Shown: positions 10,148 through 19,313, counted from the first letter of the stretch. The stretch is DNA of 36,127 nt from Paraglaciecola sp. (GCF_030730205.1 NZ_JANQVQ010000242.1:1-36127), one strand, 5' to 3'. Numbers and translations: made by a program. The notes: generated by a model not told the origin, from the letters alone.

Positions 10148-10515
10148 AATACAACTCCTACAACAATCGTTAATAAGATCCAAATACCAATAATAGCTTT
10201 AGCACTATTATTGCCTGACTCAAGTTCTTCCCAAGCACCAGTATCCATGATGAAATGTCTGATTCCACCTAAGATGTGGTAGCTCAATGCTGAAATAGTC
10301 CCAATAGCGATAAATTTACCCAACCAACCGTTAAGTTGTTGCTGAACCATCGCAAACCCATCTAAAGAAGATACTGAAACCGCCCACGCCCAGATCACAA
10401 ACAACAAAGCAAAAAACAAGGCGACGCCTGTGATGCGATGAAGAATTGAAGTAATAGCTGCAGGAGGAAAACTAATGGTATTAAGTTGTAAATTTACTGG
10501 TCTTTGTTTTTTCAC
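10141..10515 (-). CDS. sdhC: Succinate dehydrogenase cytochrome b556 subunit C
   Basis: First gene of the sdh-suc operon. The 124-residue membrane protein has three hydrophobic helices. SILHRITG (23-30) supplies the Ser and Arg of the quinone pocket (Ser27 and Arg31 in E. coli), and His80 in SYHILGGIRH corresponds to the haem ligand His84. It is transcribed from the 396-bp region shared with gltA. Predicted promoter elements at 10677-10705 would give a 5' leader of about 155 bases. Confidence 0.95.
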   Translation of the reverse strand: MKKQRPVNLQLNTISFPPAAITSILHRITGVALFFALLFVIWAWAVSVSSLDGFAMVQQQLNGWLGKFIAIGTISALSYHILGGIRHFIMDTGAWEELESGNNSAKAIIGIWILLTIVVGVVLW

Positions 10516-10676
10516 GTTTTATGCTCTTTTACCTGTAGGGTGTTTTACATTATGCTCCGGCGCATTGCGCACCACAGCCTGCTAAAAACAGTATTTTCAT
10601 CCCTGAAAATGTTATTCAAATGTTAACTAGATATTAATAAATTAATGCCTTTGCTATCACTCAAACAAGATGGCAA

Positions 10677-10705
10677 AGTATATCCAGCGAATTCGCTAAT
10701 TACAA
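10677..10705 (-). promoter_or_regulatory. Predicted sigma-70 promoter of sdhC, with a palindrome in the spacer
   Basis: On the minus strand a TTGTAA box (10705-10700) lies 17 bases before TATACT (10682-10677): four and five matches of six to the consensus. A perfect 12-bp palindrome, AGCGAATTCGCT (10686-10697), sits between the boxes, where a bound regulator would block polymerase. Confidence 0.55.
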
Positions 10706-10767
10706 TTGTTGTTCATTATTAATGCCTTATAAGTCTTAGATTTAAAATTAATTTTTATAAATAATAA

Positions 10768-10777
10768 AGTTAATTAA
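10768..10777. promoter_or_regulatory. Putative ArcA-binding site
   Basis: AGTTAATTAA matches the classical ArcA-P consensus WGTTAATTAW at all positions. A related GTTTAAC lies about 20 bases downstream (10788-10794). The site is about 30 bp before the gltA -35 box and about 60 bp upstream of the sdh promoter. ArcA represses both operons in E. coli; its action here is inferred, and such AT-rich words occur by chance in AT-rich DNA. Confidence 0.4.
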
Positions 10778-10806
10778 ATAATTATGCGTTTAACTAAGCA
10801 TTAAAA

Positions 10807-10835
10807 TTGACATAACACGACATTATCAGTACAAA
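10807..10835 (+). promoter_or_regulatory. Predicted sigma-70 promoter of gltA
   Basis: A perfect TTGACA (10807-10812) is followed after 17 bases by TACAAA (10830-10835), four of six matches to the -10 consensus. This would give a leader of about 70 bases before the gltA ATG. Confidence 0.55.
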
Positions 10836-10911
10836 TAGCGGCGATTTTCCCCGTGTAAGCATAATCAATTGCTGTTTTATCAAAAAGTAACCAGTCTGAG
10901 GAGAGCAAAGT

Positions 10912-12192
10912 ATGGCAGACAATAAAGCCATTTTAAAAGCCGGTGATAAAGAAATTGAACTACCCATTTTGTCTGGTTCAGCAGGGCATGATGTAATCGA
11001 TATTCGTAAACTAGGCAGCAGCGGTTATTTCACTTACGACCCCGGTTTTATGGCCACTGGCTCATGTGAGTCTTCCATCACTTTTATAGATGGAGAGAAA
11101 GGTGTTTTATTACATCGCGGATATTCAATCGAAGATTTAGCAAGAGAAGCTGATTACATCGAAGTGTGTTATATGTTGTTACACGACAAAACGCCAAACA
11201 CAGAAGAATATCAAGATTTTAAAAATACCATCACTCGCCATACCTTAGTTCATGATCAAGTAAATAACTTTTTCCGTGGTTTTAGACGCGATGCACACCC
11301 CATGGCAATGCTATGTGGCACGGTAGGCGCAATGGCTTCTTTCTACCACGATGACTTAAATATACATGATGCAGACCAACGTTTACGCAGTGCCTACCGT
11401 TTAGTGGCTAAAATGCCGACCTTGGTTGCCATGTGTTACAAATACAACATCGGTCAACCATTTGTATACCCAAGAAACGATCTTAGCTATGCAGAAAACT
11501 TTTTAAATATGATGTTCTCTGTACCGGCTGAAACATATAAAATTAGTCCAGCAGTAGCACGTGCGGTTGACAGAATTTTTATCTTACATGCCGATCATGA
11601 GCAAAACGCCTCTACTTCAACAGTTCGTTTAGCAGGCTCTTCGGGTGCCAACCCTTATGCTGTTATAGCAGCAGGCGTAGCGTCACTCTGGGGCCCTGCT
11701 CACGGAGGCGCCAACGAAGCATGTTTGACTATGCTCGAAGAAATTGGAACTGTAGACCGTATCCCAGAGTTTATTGCACGAGCAAAAGACAAAAATGACC
11801 CCTTCCGATTAATGGGTTTTGGTCATCGTGTCTATAAAAACTTTGACCCACGTGCAACAGTCATGCGTGAAAGCTGCCATGAAGTATTGTCTGAATTAAA
11901 CATTGACGATCCTTTGCTGAACGTAGCAATGGAATTGGAAAGAATTGCACTTAGCGATCCGTATTTTGCTGAGAAGAAACTATTCCCGAACGTTGATTTT
12001 TATTCAGGCATCATTCTCAAAGCAATCGGTATTCCTACCAACATGTTCACTTGCATATTTGCTTTAGCAAGAACGGTTGGCTGGGTTTCTCATTGGCATG
12101 AAATGTTAAGTCAGCCTGGTCAAAAAATAGGCCGCCCTCGTCAACTATATACTGGTCATACATTGCGTCCGTACAATAAAATTGAAAAATAA
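10912..12192 (+). CDS. gltA: Citrate synthase (type II)
   Basis: Condenses acetyl-CoA and oxaloacetate to citrate, the entry step of the TCA cycle. The 426 residues agree with the hexameric, NADH-sensitive gammaproteobacterial type (E. coli 427). The catalytic triad is His264 ([10 protein letters not shown]), His305 ([10 protein letters not shown]) and Asp362 (FPNVDFYSG), with the same numbering as the E. coli residues. A GAGGAG ribosome binding site lies 8 bases before the ATG. It is divergent from sdhC and probably co-regulated through the shared region. It ends at a strong terminator, so it is likely monocistronic. Confidence 0.97.
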   Translation: MADNKAILKAGDKEIELPILSGSAGHDVIDIRKLGSSGYFTYDPGFMATGSCESSITFIDGEKGVLLHRGYSIEDLAREADYIEVCYMLLHDKTPNTEEYQDFKNTITRHTLVHDQVNNFFRGFRRDAHPMAMLCGTVGAMASFYHDDLNIHDADQRLRSAYRLVAKMPTLVAMCYKYNIGQPFVYPRNDLSYAENFLNMMFSVPAETYKISPAVARAVDRIFILHADHEQNASTSTVRLAGSSGANPYAVIAAGVASLWGPAHGGANEACLTMLEEIGTVDRIPEFIARAKDKNDPFRLMGFGHRVYKNFDPRATVMRESCHEVLSELNIDDPLLNVAMELERIALSDPYFAEKKLFPNVDFYSGIILKAIGIPTNMFTCIFALARTVGWVSHWHEMLSQPGQKIGRPRQLYTGHTLRPYNKIEK

Positions 12193-12215
12193 TTGATGTA
12201 ACCAGTACACTATCG

Positions 12216-12252
12216 AGCGCTGTTTCAGTTCACTGAAACAGCGCTTTTTTTT
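12216..12252 (+). terminator. Strong Rho-independent terminator of gltA
   Basis: A nearly perfect hairpin of up to 14 bp (AGCGCTGTTTCAGT / ACTGAAACAGCGCT) is followed by eight T residues, 23 bases after the gltA stop. Confidence 0.95.
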
Positions 12253-12280
12253 GACTTGTTGAATATTAAGGCCTAATAAG

Positions 12281-12697
12281 ATGAACGTAGTTCCCTATTC
12301 AAAATTGCTCGGCTATTGTGGTCTGTTACCCTTTTTAGGCTTACCCCTTTTATCTTTTCTAGAAGGGTTAAGTCCCTTACTGTCACAAACACTTTTTATC
12401 CAATATAGTGCGGTTATTTTAGCATTTTTAGGGGGCGTTCATTGGAGCGATGCCTTATCAAGAACATTCAGTAAAATGCAAATGAGTGTGGCAATGTTAC
12501 CCTCATTATTGGCTTGGCTATGCTTGTTCAATCCAAATGGCAGGGTTTCAATATTGTTGTTAGCAAGCGGCTTTATTTTTATGTTGTTGTATGATCTGCG
12601 AGTATTTAGTTCAGACAAACATTATAAACGATTAAGAATAGAGCTCACTGCAGTGACGGTTTTGATGCATTTTGTTATGGCAGGTTTACTCGCATAG
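12281..12697 (+). CDS. DUF3429 family membrane protein
   Basis: A 138-residue inner-membrane protein with four or five hydrophobic segments. The stretch YSAVILAFLGGVHW (about 42-55) is the hallmark of DUF3429, a family of unknown function found widely in proteobacteria. It lies just after the gltA terminator, so it probably has its own promoter or depends on readthrough. It converges with the phosphomannomutase gene. I can assign no biochemical role. Confidence 0.8.
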   Translation: MNVVPYSKLLGYCGLLPFLGLPLLSFLEGLSPLLSQTLFIQYSAVILAFLGGVHWSDALSRTFSKMQMSVAMLPSLLAWLCLFNPNGRVSILLLASGFIFMLLYDLRVFSSDKHYKRLRIELTAVTVLMHFVMAGLLA

Positions 12698-12708
12698 CTT
12701 TGAAAGAT

Positions 12709-12740
12709 GACGACTTTCTTAGTAGGCCAAAAAAGTCGTC
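12709..12740. terminator. Inverted repeat between convergent genes
   Basis: GACGACTTT / AAAGTCGTC (12709-12717 with 12732-12740) with a 14-base loop lies between the convergent DUF3429 and phosphomannomutase genes. Neither side has a clean T-run, so any termination would be weak; it could serve both strands. Confidence 0.45.
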
Positions 12741-12748
12741 CTTATCAT

Positions 12749-14194
12749 TTATTGCAGTAAAGAAAGCAGTTCTTTTGTTTTGTCTTCCATTAAGGGAATA
12801 TTTGCCCGCGATTCTACATTCAGGCGAATAACAGGTTCGGTGTTTGATTTGCGTAAATTAAATCGCCATTCGTCGAATTCAACACCAATACCATCAGTGT
12901 AATCAACTAACTTTGCACTTGCTTCATACTTCGCTAACACCGCTTTGATTACCTTATCAGGATCGCTGACGGTGCGGTTGATTTCGCCTGATGAAGGGAA
13001 TGCCGCAATGCGCTCTTTGACCAAATTTGATAGGGGCTTGTTAGATGTGCAAATCAGCTCTGCCACCAATAACCATGGGATCATACCCGAATCACAATAA
13101 GCGAAATCTCTGAAATAATGGTGAGCACTCATTTCACCACCATAAACAGCATCATCTGCTCGCATCCGCTCTTTGATAAAAGCGTGGCCTGTTTTGCTCA
13201 TAATAGGTACGCCACCAGAAGATTTCACAATATCTTCGGTGTTCCAATAGACCCGTGGGTCAAAAATAATTTTAGCGCCTGGGTCTTTATCCAAGAAAGC
13301 CTTCGCTAGCAAACCAACAATATAATAGCCTTCTACAAAATCACCGTTTTCGTCGAACAAAAAGCAACGGTCAAAATCGCCATCCCAAGCAATACCCATA
13401 TCAGCCTTGTGGGCCTTCACTGCATTTGCCGTATCAGCCCGACTTTCCGGTAGTAAAGGATTGGGAATACCATTTGGAAACGTACCGTCGGGTTGGTGGT
13501 GAATTTTTATAAACTCAACAGGCACTTGCAGTTTTATCAAAGTTTGTTCAATCGCATCTAGGGCCTTACCCGCTGCACCATTACCCGCGTTAACCACCAA
13601 CTTCAAGGGGCGTATATTATCTTGATTAATATAAGACAACATATGTTCTACGTAAGCATTCTCCGTAGATACCATTTGATAAGCCTGACTCAACAGGAGC
13701 TTTTCAACTGACACGGAACTTTGACCTGAAACAAAGTCAGCTGAACTCACAAAGCCATTCGAAAAAGACATTAAACCTGCTTTTACTGAATTTTCTTCAT
13801 AGCTTTCAGCTAGTTCTTTAATTGCAAACAAGCCAGTATCACCACTAATGGGTTTCGAGTCTGCCTTGACTAATTTCATGCCGTTGTAATCAATCGGATT
13901 ATGACTCGCTGTTACTTCAATGCCGCCATCAACGCCTAGATGTTTTGTTGCAAAATAGATCTCTTCAGTGCCCGTCATACCTAAATCAAGTACTTTAGCT
14001 CCACCATCTATCAAGCCCACCGCAAGCGCTAACTTAAGTGGCTCTGAAGTCAATCTTACATCGCCCCCAACGACCACACTTTTTGCATTAAGATATTCAG
14101 CAAAAGCGCGTCCTATACGATAAGCCGAGTGCTCATCTAATTGCTCGACCAGTTTGCCACGTATATCGTAGGCCTTAAAACAGCTTAGTTGCAT
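12749..14194 (-). CDS. cpsG: Phosphomannomutase
   Basis: Interconverts mannose 6-phosphate and mannose 1-phosphate for GDP-mannose synthesis (also named manB). Alpha-D-phosphohexomutase family: the phosphorylated serine is Ser97 in VTASHNP, the magnesium loop is DGDFDR (271-276), the sugar-binding motif is GGEMSAHH (352-359), and a C-terminal phosphate-binding RKSNTEP is present. The sequence tracks E. coli CpsG closely but is 481 rather than 456 residues, mostly owing to an extra stretch of about 27 residues at roughly 140-175, at the boundary after domain 1. It starts 11 bases after the manC stop with an AAGGAT ribosome binding site, so the two form an operon. Confidence 0.93.
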   Translation of the reverse strand: MQLSCFKAYDIRGKLVEQLDEHSAYRIGRAFAEYLNAKSVVVGGDVRLTSEPLKLALAVGLIDGGAKVLDLGMTGTEEIYFATKHLGVDGGIEVTASHNPIDYNGMKLVKADSKPISGDTGLFAIKELAESYEENSVKAGLMSFSNGFVSSADFVSGQSSVSVEKLLLSQAYQMVSTENAYVEHMLSYINQDNIRPLKLVVNAGNGAAGKALDAIEQTLIKLQVPVEFIKIHHQPDGTFPNGIPNPLLPESRADTANAVKAHKADMGIAWDGDFDRCFLFDENGDFVEGYYIVGLLAKAFLDKDPGAKIIFDPRVYWNTEDIVKSSGGVPIMSKTGHAFIKERMRADDAVYGGEMSAHHYFRDFAYCDSGMIPWLLVAELICTSNKPLSNLVKERIAAFPSSGEINRTVSDPDKVIKAVLAKYEASAKLVDYTDGIGVEFDEWRFNLRKSNTEPVIRLNVESRANIPLMEDKTKELLSLLQ

Positions 14195-14205
14195 ATTAAC
14201 GATCC

Positions 14206-15627
14206 TTATTTACTCTCTACTCGACCATAGCGGTCAGAAAAACGCACAATATCGTCTTCACCTAAGTAAGTACCTGATTGTACTTCAATTAACTCAAGTG
14301 GAATTTTACCTGGGTTTTCAAGAGCATGAATCACACCAATAGGAATATAAGTCGATTGATTTTCAGAGAGTAATAAGGTTTGCTCACCGTTGGTGACTTT
14401 CGCGGTACCGGCAACTACAATCCAGTGCTCTGCACGATGGTGATGCATTTGTACCGACAATTTTTCACCCGGCTTGACGGTGATACGTTTTACTTGGAAT
14501 CGAGCCCCATTATCAATGGAGTCGTAACTGCCCCAAGGACGGAATACTTCGCGGTGAAATTCAAATTCTGGACGTTTTTCAGCCTTTAATTGATTAACCA
14601 CATTCTTAATATCCTGCACCTTATCTTTGTGGGCGACTAACACTGCATCTTTAGTTTCAACCACAACCACATCATCAAGTCCAACGACCGAAATTAATCG
14701 TTGTTCAGAATTAATATAACTGTTGTGCACACCGTCTAGTATGGCATCACCGATTACCACATTGTTATTACTGTCTTTTTGCTGTGCGGTTTCCCACAAA
14801 GAAGACCAACTGCCAACATCACTCCAACCAGCATCAAGCGGCACTACACAAGCTGAATCGGTTTTTTCCATCACGGCATAGTCGATCGAATCGTCGGGAC
14901 ACGTAGAGAAAATTTCGGCATCTAGTCTAACAAACTCTAAATCAGGTGATTCAGAGGCAATGGCTCTTTTACAAATCGCCAGCATGTCCGGCGCATATTT
15001 CTCAAGTTCTTGTAAATAACGACTCGCCTTGAACATAAACATACCGCTATTCCAGTAATATTCACCTGAATCAACATATGCCTGTGCAGTCGTTAAATTG
15101 GGTTTTTCAACAAACTGAGCCACTTCGAAGCCGACTTCTTGAGCTGAAACTTCGCGACCGCGCTTAATGTACCCATAGCCAGTATGGGCACTGTCTGGCA
15201 CGATGCCAAAGGTTACTAATTTTCCTTGCTCAGCAAGTTTCTCTGCTTGCTCGATAGCCTTGTGAAATTCAGCCTTGTTACCAATTAAATGATCTGCAGC
15301 CAAAACCAACAGGGTCGGATCTTCGCCAGCCAATGAAGCATGTAAAGCGGCAAGGGCAATCGCAGGCGCCGTATTCCGACCCACCGGCTCAAGTAAAATG
15401 CCTCCGTGCTTGATATCTTCTTGTCGCAGTTGCTCTGCAACCAAAAAACGGTGAGCTTCATTGCAGATCACTATGGGATCGGCAATTTGAGTTCCATTCA
15501 AGCGTTTAATGGTGTCCTGCAACATGGTGAGTTCACAAGTTAAGCGTAAAAATTGTTTTGGCAAGGCAGCACGCGACTTAGGCCATAAACGGCTACCACT
15601 CCCACCAGCAAGTACAACAGGTTTCAT
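14206..15627 (-). CDS. manC: Mannose-1-phosphate guanylyltransferase / mannose-6-phosphate isomerase
   Basis: Bifunctional type II enzyme: the N-terminal nucleotidyltransferase makes GDP-mannose and the C-terminal cupin isomerises fructose 6-phosphate. Of 473 residues, the signature [21 protein letters not shown] spans about 6-26, with FVEKP at 172-176. The isomerase cupin runs from RPWGSYD (363-369) through [13 protein letters not shown] (393-405), which holds metal-binding histidines. An AAGGA ribosome binding site precedes the ATG. With the following mutase it supplies GDP-mannose for surface polysaccharide; no glycosyltransferase or export genes are nearby, so the end product is unknown. 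Confidence 0.95.
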   Translation of the reverse strand: MKPVVLAGGSGSRLWPKSRAALPKQFLRLTCELTMLQDTIKRLNGTQIADPIVICNEAHRFLVAEQLRQEDIKHGGILLEPVGRNTAPAIALAALHASLAGEDPTLLVLAADHLIGNKAEFHKAIEQAEKLAEQGKLVTFGIVPDSAHTGYGYIKRGREVSAQEVGFEVAQFVEKPNLTTAQAYVDSGEYYWNSGMFMFKASRYLQELEKYAPDMLAICKRAIASESPDLEFVRLDAEIFSTCPDDSIDYAVMEKTDSACVVPLDAGWSDVGSWSSLWETAQQKDSNNNVVIGDAILDGVHNSYINSEQRLISVVGLDDVVVVETKDAVLVAHKDKVQDIKNVVNQLKAEKRPEFEFHREVFRPWGSYDSIDNGARFQVKRITVKPGEKLSVQMHHHRAEHWIVVAGTAKVTNGEQTLLLSENQSTYIPIGVIHALENPGKIPLELIEVQSGTYLGEDDIVRFSDRYGRVESK

Positions 15628-15729
15628 TAAACGTTCCTTTTTCAGTTATGTTATCTACCACTGTCAACATGGCAAAATTTCTCTGTGTGAATGGTATTAA
15701 AGCTAGTGACCTTATTCAACACATCGCTG

Positions 15730-15750
15730 AAACTAAAACGCTATTTAGCG
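15730..15750 (-). terminator. Short terminator-like hairpin after the pirin gene
   Basis: On the minus strand CGCT-AAAT-AGCG is followed by TTTTAGTTT, about 20 bases after the pirin stop. The stem is only 4-5 bp, so strength is doubtful. Confidence 0.4.
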
Positions 15751-15769
15751 ATAAAAAGAGCAAATACCA

Positions 15770-16603
15770 TCAAACAAAGCGTCCCTTTTGATAATCCTCA
15801 AAAGCTTGTTGAATTTCATGCTCCGTATTCATCACAAATGGACCATATTGAGCCACGGGCTCATTAATGGGAAATGCTCCAACAACGATGCATTGAGCAC
15901 CTGCTTCCCCACCTAATTCGATAGTCGATTGACTTTCTAACACGGCTAATTGGCCCTTGATGATTTTTTCATTGCCAACTTCAACTTCTCCCTCATAACA
16001 ATATACAAAGAAGTATTGCTGTTCCTCTCGAGGAATAACGACAGCTTGCTTTTTTTCAAAAACACAATCTAGAAACAAAGGACTTACCGCTTGCGCTGAA
16101 ACAGGCCCTATTACACCGTCAAACTCTCCAACCAATACCTTAATCTTTAGCCCTTCAGAGATATTAACCACAGGGACGTCCGCGGCCTTAATATCTTGAT
16201 AATTAGGCGCAGACATTTTGTCTTTTGCTGGTAGATTCACCCAAAGTTGAAAACCACGCATCAAGCCTTCCGTTTGTTTCGGCATTTCGGAATGAATGAT
16301 CCCCCGTCCGGCATTCATCCATTGAATACCGCCGGTTTCGATTAAGCCCGTGTTGCCGACAGAATCCTTATGTTCCATTTTACCGGCTAACATGTAAGTG
16401 ACGGTTTGAAAACCGCGATGTGGGTGCTCGGGAAAACCTGCTAAATAATCTTGTGGTTTATCTGAACCAAATTCATCTAACAGCAAAAAGGGGTCGAGTC
16501 GCGGTAAGGCAGGCTGACCTATGATTCGTGTTAATGTTACCCCTGCCCCGTCTTGAGTAGCTAAACCTCGAACGATTTGTTTTATCTGCTTGGAATGCTT
16601 CAC
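15770..16603 (-). CDS. Pirin family protein
   Basis: Bicupin of 277 residues. The metal ligands expected for pirins are present: His60 and His62 in FPEHPHRGFQTVTY, and His104 and Glu106 in GRGIIHSEMP. Family members include quercetin 2,3-dioxygenase-like enzymes and redox-linked regulators; the substrate of this one cannot be told from sequence. The start is a GTG at 16603 preceded by AGAGG at good spacing. It stands alone between manC and tcdA. Confidence 0.88.
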   Translation of the reverse strand: MKHSKQIKQIVRGLATQDGAGVTLTRIIGQPALPRLDPFLLLDEFGSDKPQDYLAGFPEHPHRGFQTVTYMLAGKMEHKDSVGNTGLIETGGIQWMNAGRGIIHSEMPKQTEGLMRGFQLWVNLPAKDKMSAPNYQDIKAADVPVVNISEGLKIKVLVGEFDGVIGPVSAQAVSPLFLDCVFEKKQAVVIPREEQQYFFVYCYEGEVEVGNEKIIKGQLAVLESQSTIELGGEAGAQCIVVGAFPINEPVAQYGPFVMNTEHEIQQAFEDYQKGRFV

Positions 16604-16769
16604 TGGGTTAACCTCTGAACTAGTGCTTAAAATCGATGCCGCATAACACCACGTTTAGTAAATGAATAAAATCTCAGATTTATGAATTGATAGATCTATT
16701 AATTCGAATGTTTTTCGTCAGATTTATGCTTTTAAATTGCTTCAGTCAGTCAAAATTAATCCCGAACAC

Positions 16770-16778
16770 TGGTATAAT
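16770..16778 (+). promoter_or_regulatory. Extended -10 promoter of tcdA
   Basis: TGGTATAAT is a perfect extended -10 element (TG at 16770-16771, TATAAT at 16773-16778). No good -35 box is seen, which is usual for this class. Transcription would start about 23 bases before the tcdA ATG. Confidence 0.65.
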
Positions 16779-16807
16779 CTTCCATTATTCGATTTAAATG
16801 ATTCTTT

Positions 16808-17596
16808 ATGCAGCAAATAAAACAGCGATTTGGTGGCACTGAGCGCCTTTACGGTATTAATCAAACAGCAGTACTGGCTAAATCTCATGTTTGTGTTGTG
16901 GGTATTGGCGGCGTGGGTTGTTGGGTAGCAGAAGCATTGGCCCGCACAGCTTTAGGGCAGCTTACACTTATTGATTTAGACGATCTTTGTGTAACCAATA
17001 CCAATCGCCAAATACATGCGATGCATTCTACTGTCGGCTTGGCTAAAGTCGATGAGATGAAAAAGCGTATTCTCGACATTAATCCCGATTGTATAGTTAA
17101 CGCAATAGAAGATTTTGTCACCCCAGAAAACGTAGCCGAAATGTTTAATAAAGGCTTTGATTATGTGGTTGATGCCACAGACAGTATTAAAGCCAAAGCC
17201 AGTATGATTGTGTATTGCAAACGGAATAAAATTCCAATCATCACTATTGGTGGGGCTGGCGGCCAGATAGATCCAACCCAAATAGCCGTTACTGACCTAA
17301 GTAAAACAATTCAAGACCCTCTTGCAGCCAAACTTCGCTCCTATCTACGCCGCTTTCATAATTTTACCGCCAACAGTAAAAGACGTTTTGGCATTGATTG
17401 CGTTTATTCAACTGAGCAACTGCGCTATCCACAAAAAGACGGCTCTGTTTGCGCGACTAAAAGTTTGTCAGACGGAAGCGTAAAGTTAGATTGTAATACA
17501 GGCTTTGGTGCATCTGTAGCAGTCACCGGCACCTTCGGATTTGTTGCTGCAGCCAGAGTAATTGAAAAATTAATAGCAAAAGCCCATTTGCCATAA
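16808..17596 (+). CDS. tcdA: tRNA threonylcarbamoyladenosine dehydratase
   Basis: E1-like (ThiF/MoeB fold) ATP-dependent enzyme that cyclises t6A37 in ANN-decoding tRNAs to ct6A (CsdL/YgdL in E. coli). The 262 residues begin with the typical RFGGTERLYG, followed by the nucleotide-binding VVGIGGVGCWVAEALAR (30-46), the Asp of LIDLDD, and TNTNRQIHA (63-71) with the adenylation-site Arg67-Gln68. YSTEQ and the C-terminal GASVAVTGTFGFVAA segment also match the family. It is convergent with the DedA-like gene, whose stop is 28 bases away. Its usual partners csdA and csdE are not in the window. Confidence 0.92.
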   Translation: MQQIKQRFGGTERLYGINQTAVLAKSHVCVVGIGGVGCWVAEALARTALGQLTLIDLDDLCVTNTNRQIHAMHSTVGLAKVDEMKKRILDINPDCIVNAIEDFVTPENVAEMFNKGFDYVVDATDSIKAKASMIVYCKRNKIPIITIGGAGGQIDPTQIAVTDLSKTIQDPLAAKLRSYLRRFHNFTANSKRRFGIDCVYSTEQLRYPQKDGSVCATKSLSDGSVKLDCNTGFGASVAVTGTFGFVAAARVIEKLIAKAHLP

Positions 17597-17623
17597 AACC
17601 TGACAGTGTTGTGGACAAATTGA

Positions 17624-18277
17624 TTATGGCGTTTTCTCATCCTTATATTTACGGATATCCAACACTACTGTGACGGCCAACCATAGCAATATCGCCCCTG
17701 CCAAAAGCCATGTATTTTCGGCCAACAACATGACTTCTTCACTTAACAAACTCGTCACAAAGATGAGCAGTAAGTAGTAAGGTAGGTTTAGCAAACCAGC
17801 TAATAAGACAACCTTCATACTCTGCCTCTGGCCGCCTTGAGAAAACATAAAAAATGCCAGCGAATTGATGTGTATCATGGCAATTAGTAAGGACTTTATT
17901 TTTAATTTTGCCGATGTTTGATTATATTTCGCTAGGCGGCGCCCTAGCAAAAAATTAAGCAAAGAGCCCACTGTTGCTGCAATGACCATTGCTAAGGTCA
18001 AAAATACAATGTCTTGCCATTGAGGTTTAGCCATCACCACTAGGACCACAGCAAAAAATTGACCAGGAAAATAAAAACCAACGTAGACAATCGATTCAAG
18101 TAAGATAATCAAACCGATGAGCAGGTAAAAATAATCACTAAATTGAGATTGCAGTTTTTCGAGTAAGGCTAAACCGGGCGGAATTATGTTGAATTCTATT
18201 AAAGCACTGAATAAAGCCAATATACATAGTGCAGATAAGGGTAACCACGATCGATAATTCATAATAGTCAGTATCAT
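17624..18277 (-). CDS. DedA-like (VTT domain) membrane protein
   Basis: About 217 residues with five to six hydrophobic segments. Features recalling DedA/VTT proteins are a Glu followed by a Pro-Gly pair in the reentrant region (LLESIVYVGFYFPGQFF) and GSLLNFLLGRR downstream; the usual Pro-Gly-Glu is Pro-Gly-Gln here, so it is a divergent member. DedA relatives act in undecaprenyl-phosphate or phospholipid transport, but this one cannot be assigned. Start choice is uncertain: ATG at 18277 or 18262, or a GTG at 18334 that would overlap the divergent regulator's upstream region; none has a strong ribosome binding site. Confidence 0.65.
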   Translation of the reverse strand: MILTIMNYRSWLPLSALCILALFSALIEFNIIPPGLALLEKLQSQFSDYFYLLIGLIILLESIVYVGFYFPGQFFAVVLVVMAKPQWQDIVFLTLAMVIAATVGSLLNFLLGRRLAKYNQTSAKLKIKSLLIAMIHINSLAFFMFSQGGQRQSMKVVLLAGLLNLPYYLLLIFVTSLLSEEVMLLAENTWLLAGAILLWLAVTVVLDIRKYKDEKTP

Positions 18278-18295
18278 TATATTTCGTTGTACTAC

Positions 18296-18320
18296 GAGTG
18301 AGGCGGATCTCAGATCACTC
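18296..18320. promoter_or_regulatory. Candidate operator between the DedA-like gene and the LysR gene
   Basis: A 6-bp inverted repeat, GAGTGA-N13-TCACTC, lies in the 108-bp divergent gap. LysR-type regulators commonly bind dyads between their own gene and the divergent target, so this is the natural site to test. The spacing is a little wider than the usual T-N11-A core. Confidence 0.35.
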
Positions 18321-18385
18321 TGGCGTTGTTGCACACTTCAGGTCACAATAGCAAAAAGTTATTATTCGAAAAAATAGAAACAACT

Positions 18386-19300
18386 ATGTATCGCGCAAAA
18401 ACAACGATTGAGCAATGGCGAATTTTACAAGCAGTAGTTGACTACGGGGGTTATGCTCATGCGGCAGCAAAATTAAACAAAAGCCAATCCTCGCTTAATC
18501 ATGCGGTTACAAAACTTCAAGACCAACTCGGCGTCGAACTACTTGAAGTAATCGGGCGTAAGGCACACTTAACTGAAGCTGGGGAGGTCATGCTAAGACG
18601 AGCCAGACTTCTCACGCAAAATATTCAAGAATTAGAAGAACTGGCGACCAACATTAATCAAAACTGGGAGCCTGAGATTACCTTAGCCGTAGAGCTCGCC
18701 TTTCCAAGAGAATATCTTTATCCTGCCTTAGTCGACTTTCACAAATATAGCCGTGGTAGTCGCCTTAAAATAATTAATACCGTGTTAACCGGCACCGAAG
18801 AAGCGATAACCGAAAAATGGGCTGATTTGGTTATTTCCGGCACCATTCCTCGCGGCTACTTAGGTGAGCCTCTTTGCCAACACTACTTTTATGCCGTTTG
18901 CCATCCAGAGCATGAGCTGGCTAAACTACCCCATCAAATAGATCCTCGAGAATTAGCTCAACACCTACAGTTAGTTATCAAAGATTCGGGTAAACTGCCG
19001 ATAGAAAAACAGGGATGGCTAAAGTCAGAGCAGCGCTGGACGGTAAGTGACTTTGGCGCGGCAATTGATATCATGGCTCAAGGCATTGGTTTTTGCTGGC
19101 TTCCAGAATTCACCATCAGAGAAGCGCTTAGCCAAGGAAAATTAGTGAAATTAGCCATTAAAGGCAGTAGTTTTAGGGTGATCCCCTTTTATTTAGTTGT
19201 GCCAAGTGCTGACAAGATAGGACCAGGTACGGAAATGTTGTACCAGCAAATACTTGCTTTACGTCAGTGTCCTTCACAACTACCAGAACCACAAGCATAA
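18386..19300 (+). CDS. LysR family transcriptional regulator
   Basis: DNA-binding regulator of 304 residues. The N-terminal winged helix-turn-helix (about 7-66) reads WRILQAVVDYGGYAHAAAKL, then LNKSQSSLNHAVTKLQDQLG, ending in LTEAGEVML. A LysR substrate-binding domain fills about 90-295. I start at the ATG at 18386 because the family's helix-turn-helix normally begins a few residues after the start; an upstream TTG at 18326 would add 20 residues without family support. It is divergent from the DedA-like gene, its likely target, and is followed after 13 bases by a small gene probably on the same transcript. Confidence 0.88.
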   Translation: MYRAKTTIEQWRILQAVVDYGGYAHAAAKLNKSQSSLNHAVTKLQDQLGVELLEVIGRKAHLTEAGEVMLRRARLLTQNIQELEELATNINQNWEPEITLAVELAFPREYLYPALVDFHKYSRGSRLKIINTVLTGTEEAITEKWADLVISGTIPRGYLGEPLCQHYFYAVCHPEHELAKLPHQIDPRELAQHLQLVIKDSGKLPIEKQGWLKSEQRWTVSDFGAAIDIMAQGIGFCWLPEFTIREALSQGKLVKLAIKGSSFRVIPFYLVVPSADKIGPGTEMLYQQILALRQCPSQLPEPQA

Positions 19301-19313
19301 AGGATAGATATAC

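Larger units (their letters stand above)
10516..10911. other. Divergent control region between sdhC and gltA
   Basis: A 396-bp AT-rich region with no gene. It holds promoter-like sequences on both strands, a 12-bp palindrome inside the sdh promoter spacer, an ArcA-like site at 10768-10777 and a short AT-rich hairpin in the predicted sdh leader (ATTTTCA / TGAAAAT, 10593-10599 with 10604-10610). The arrangement fits joint control of citrate synthase and the sdh-suc operon. Confidence 0.7.

Noticed and set aside
10148-10183. Longer sdhD start
   Set aside because: The extra residues come from inside sdhC; the ATG at 10147 has TAGGAG upstream and gives the exact E. coli length.
18326-18385. TTG start for the LysR gene
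   Set aside because: It would place 20 non-conserved residues before the helix-turn-helix, and an ATG is available at the usual position.
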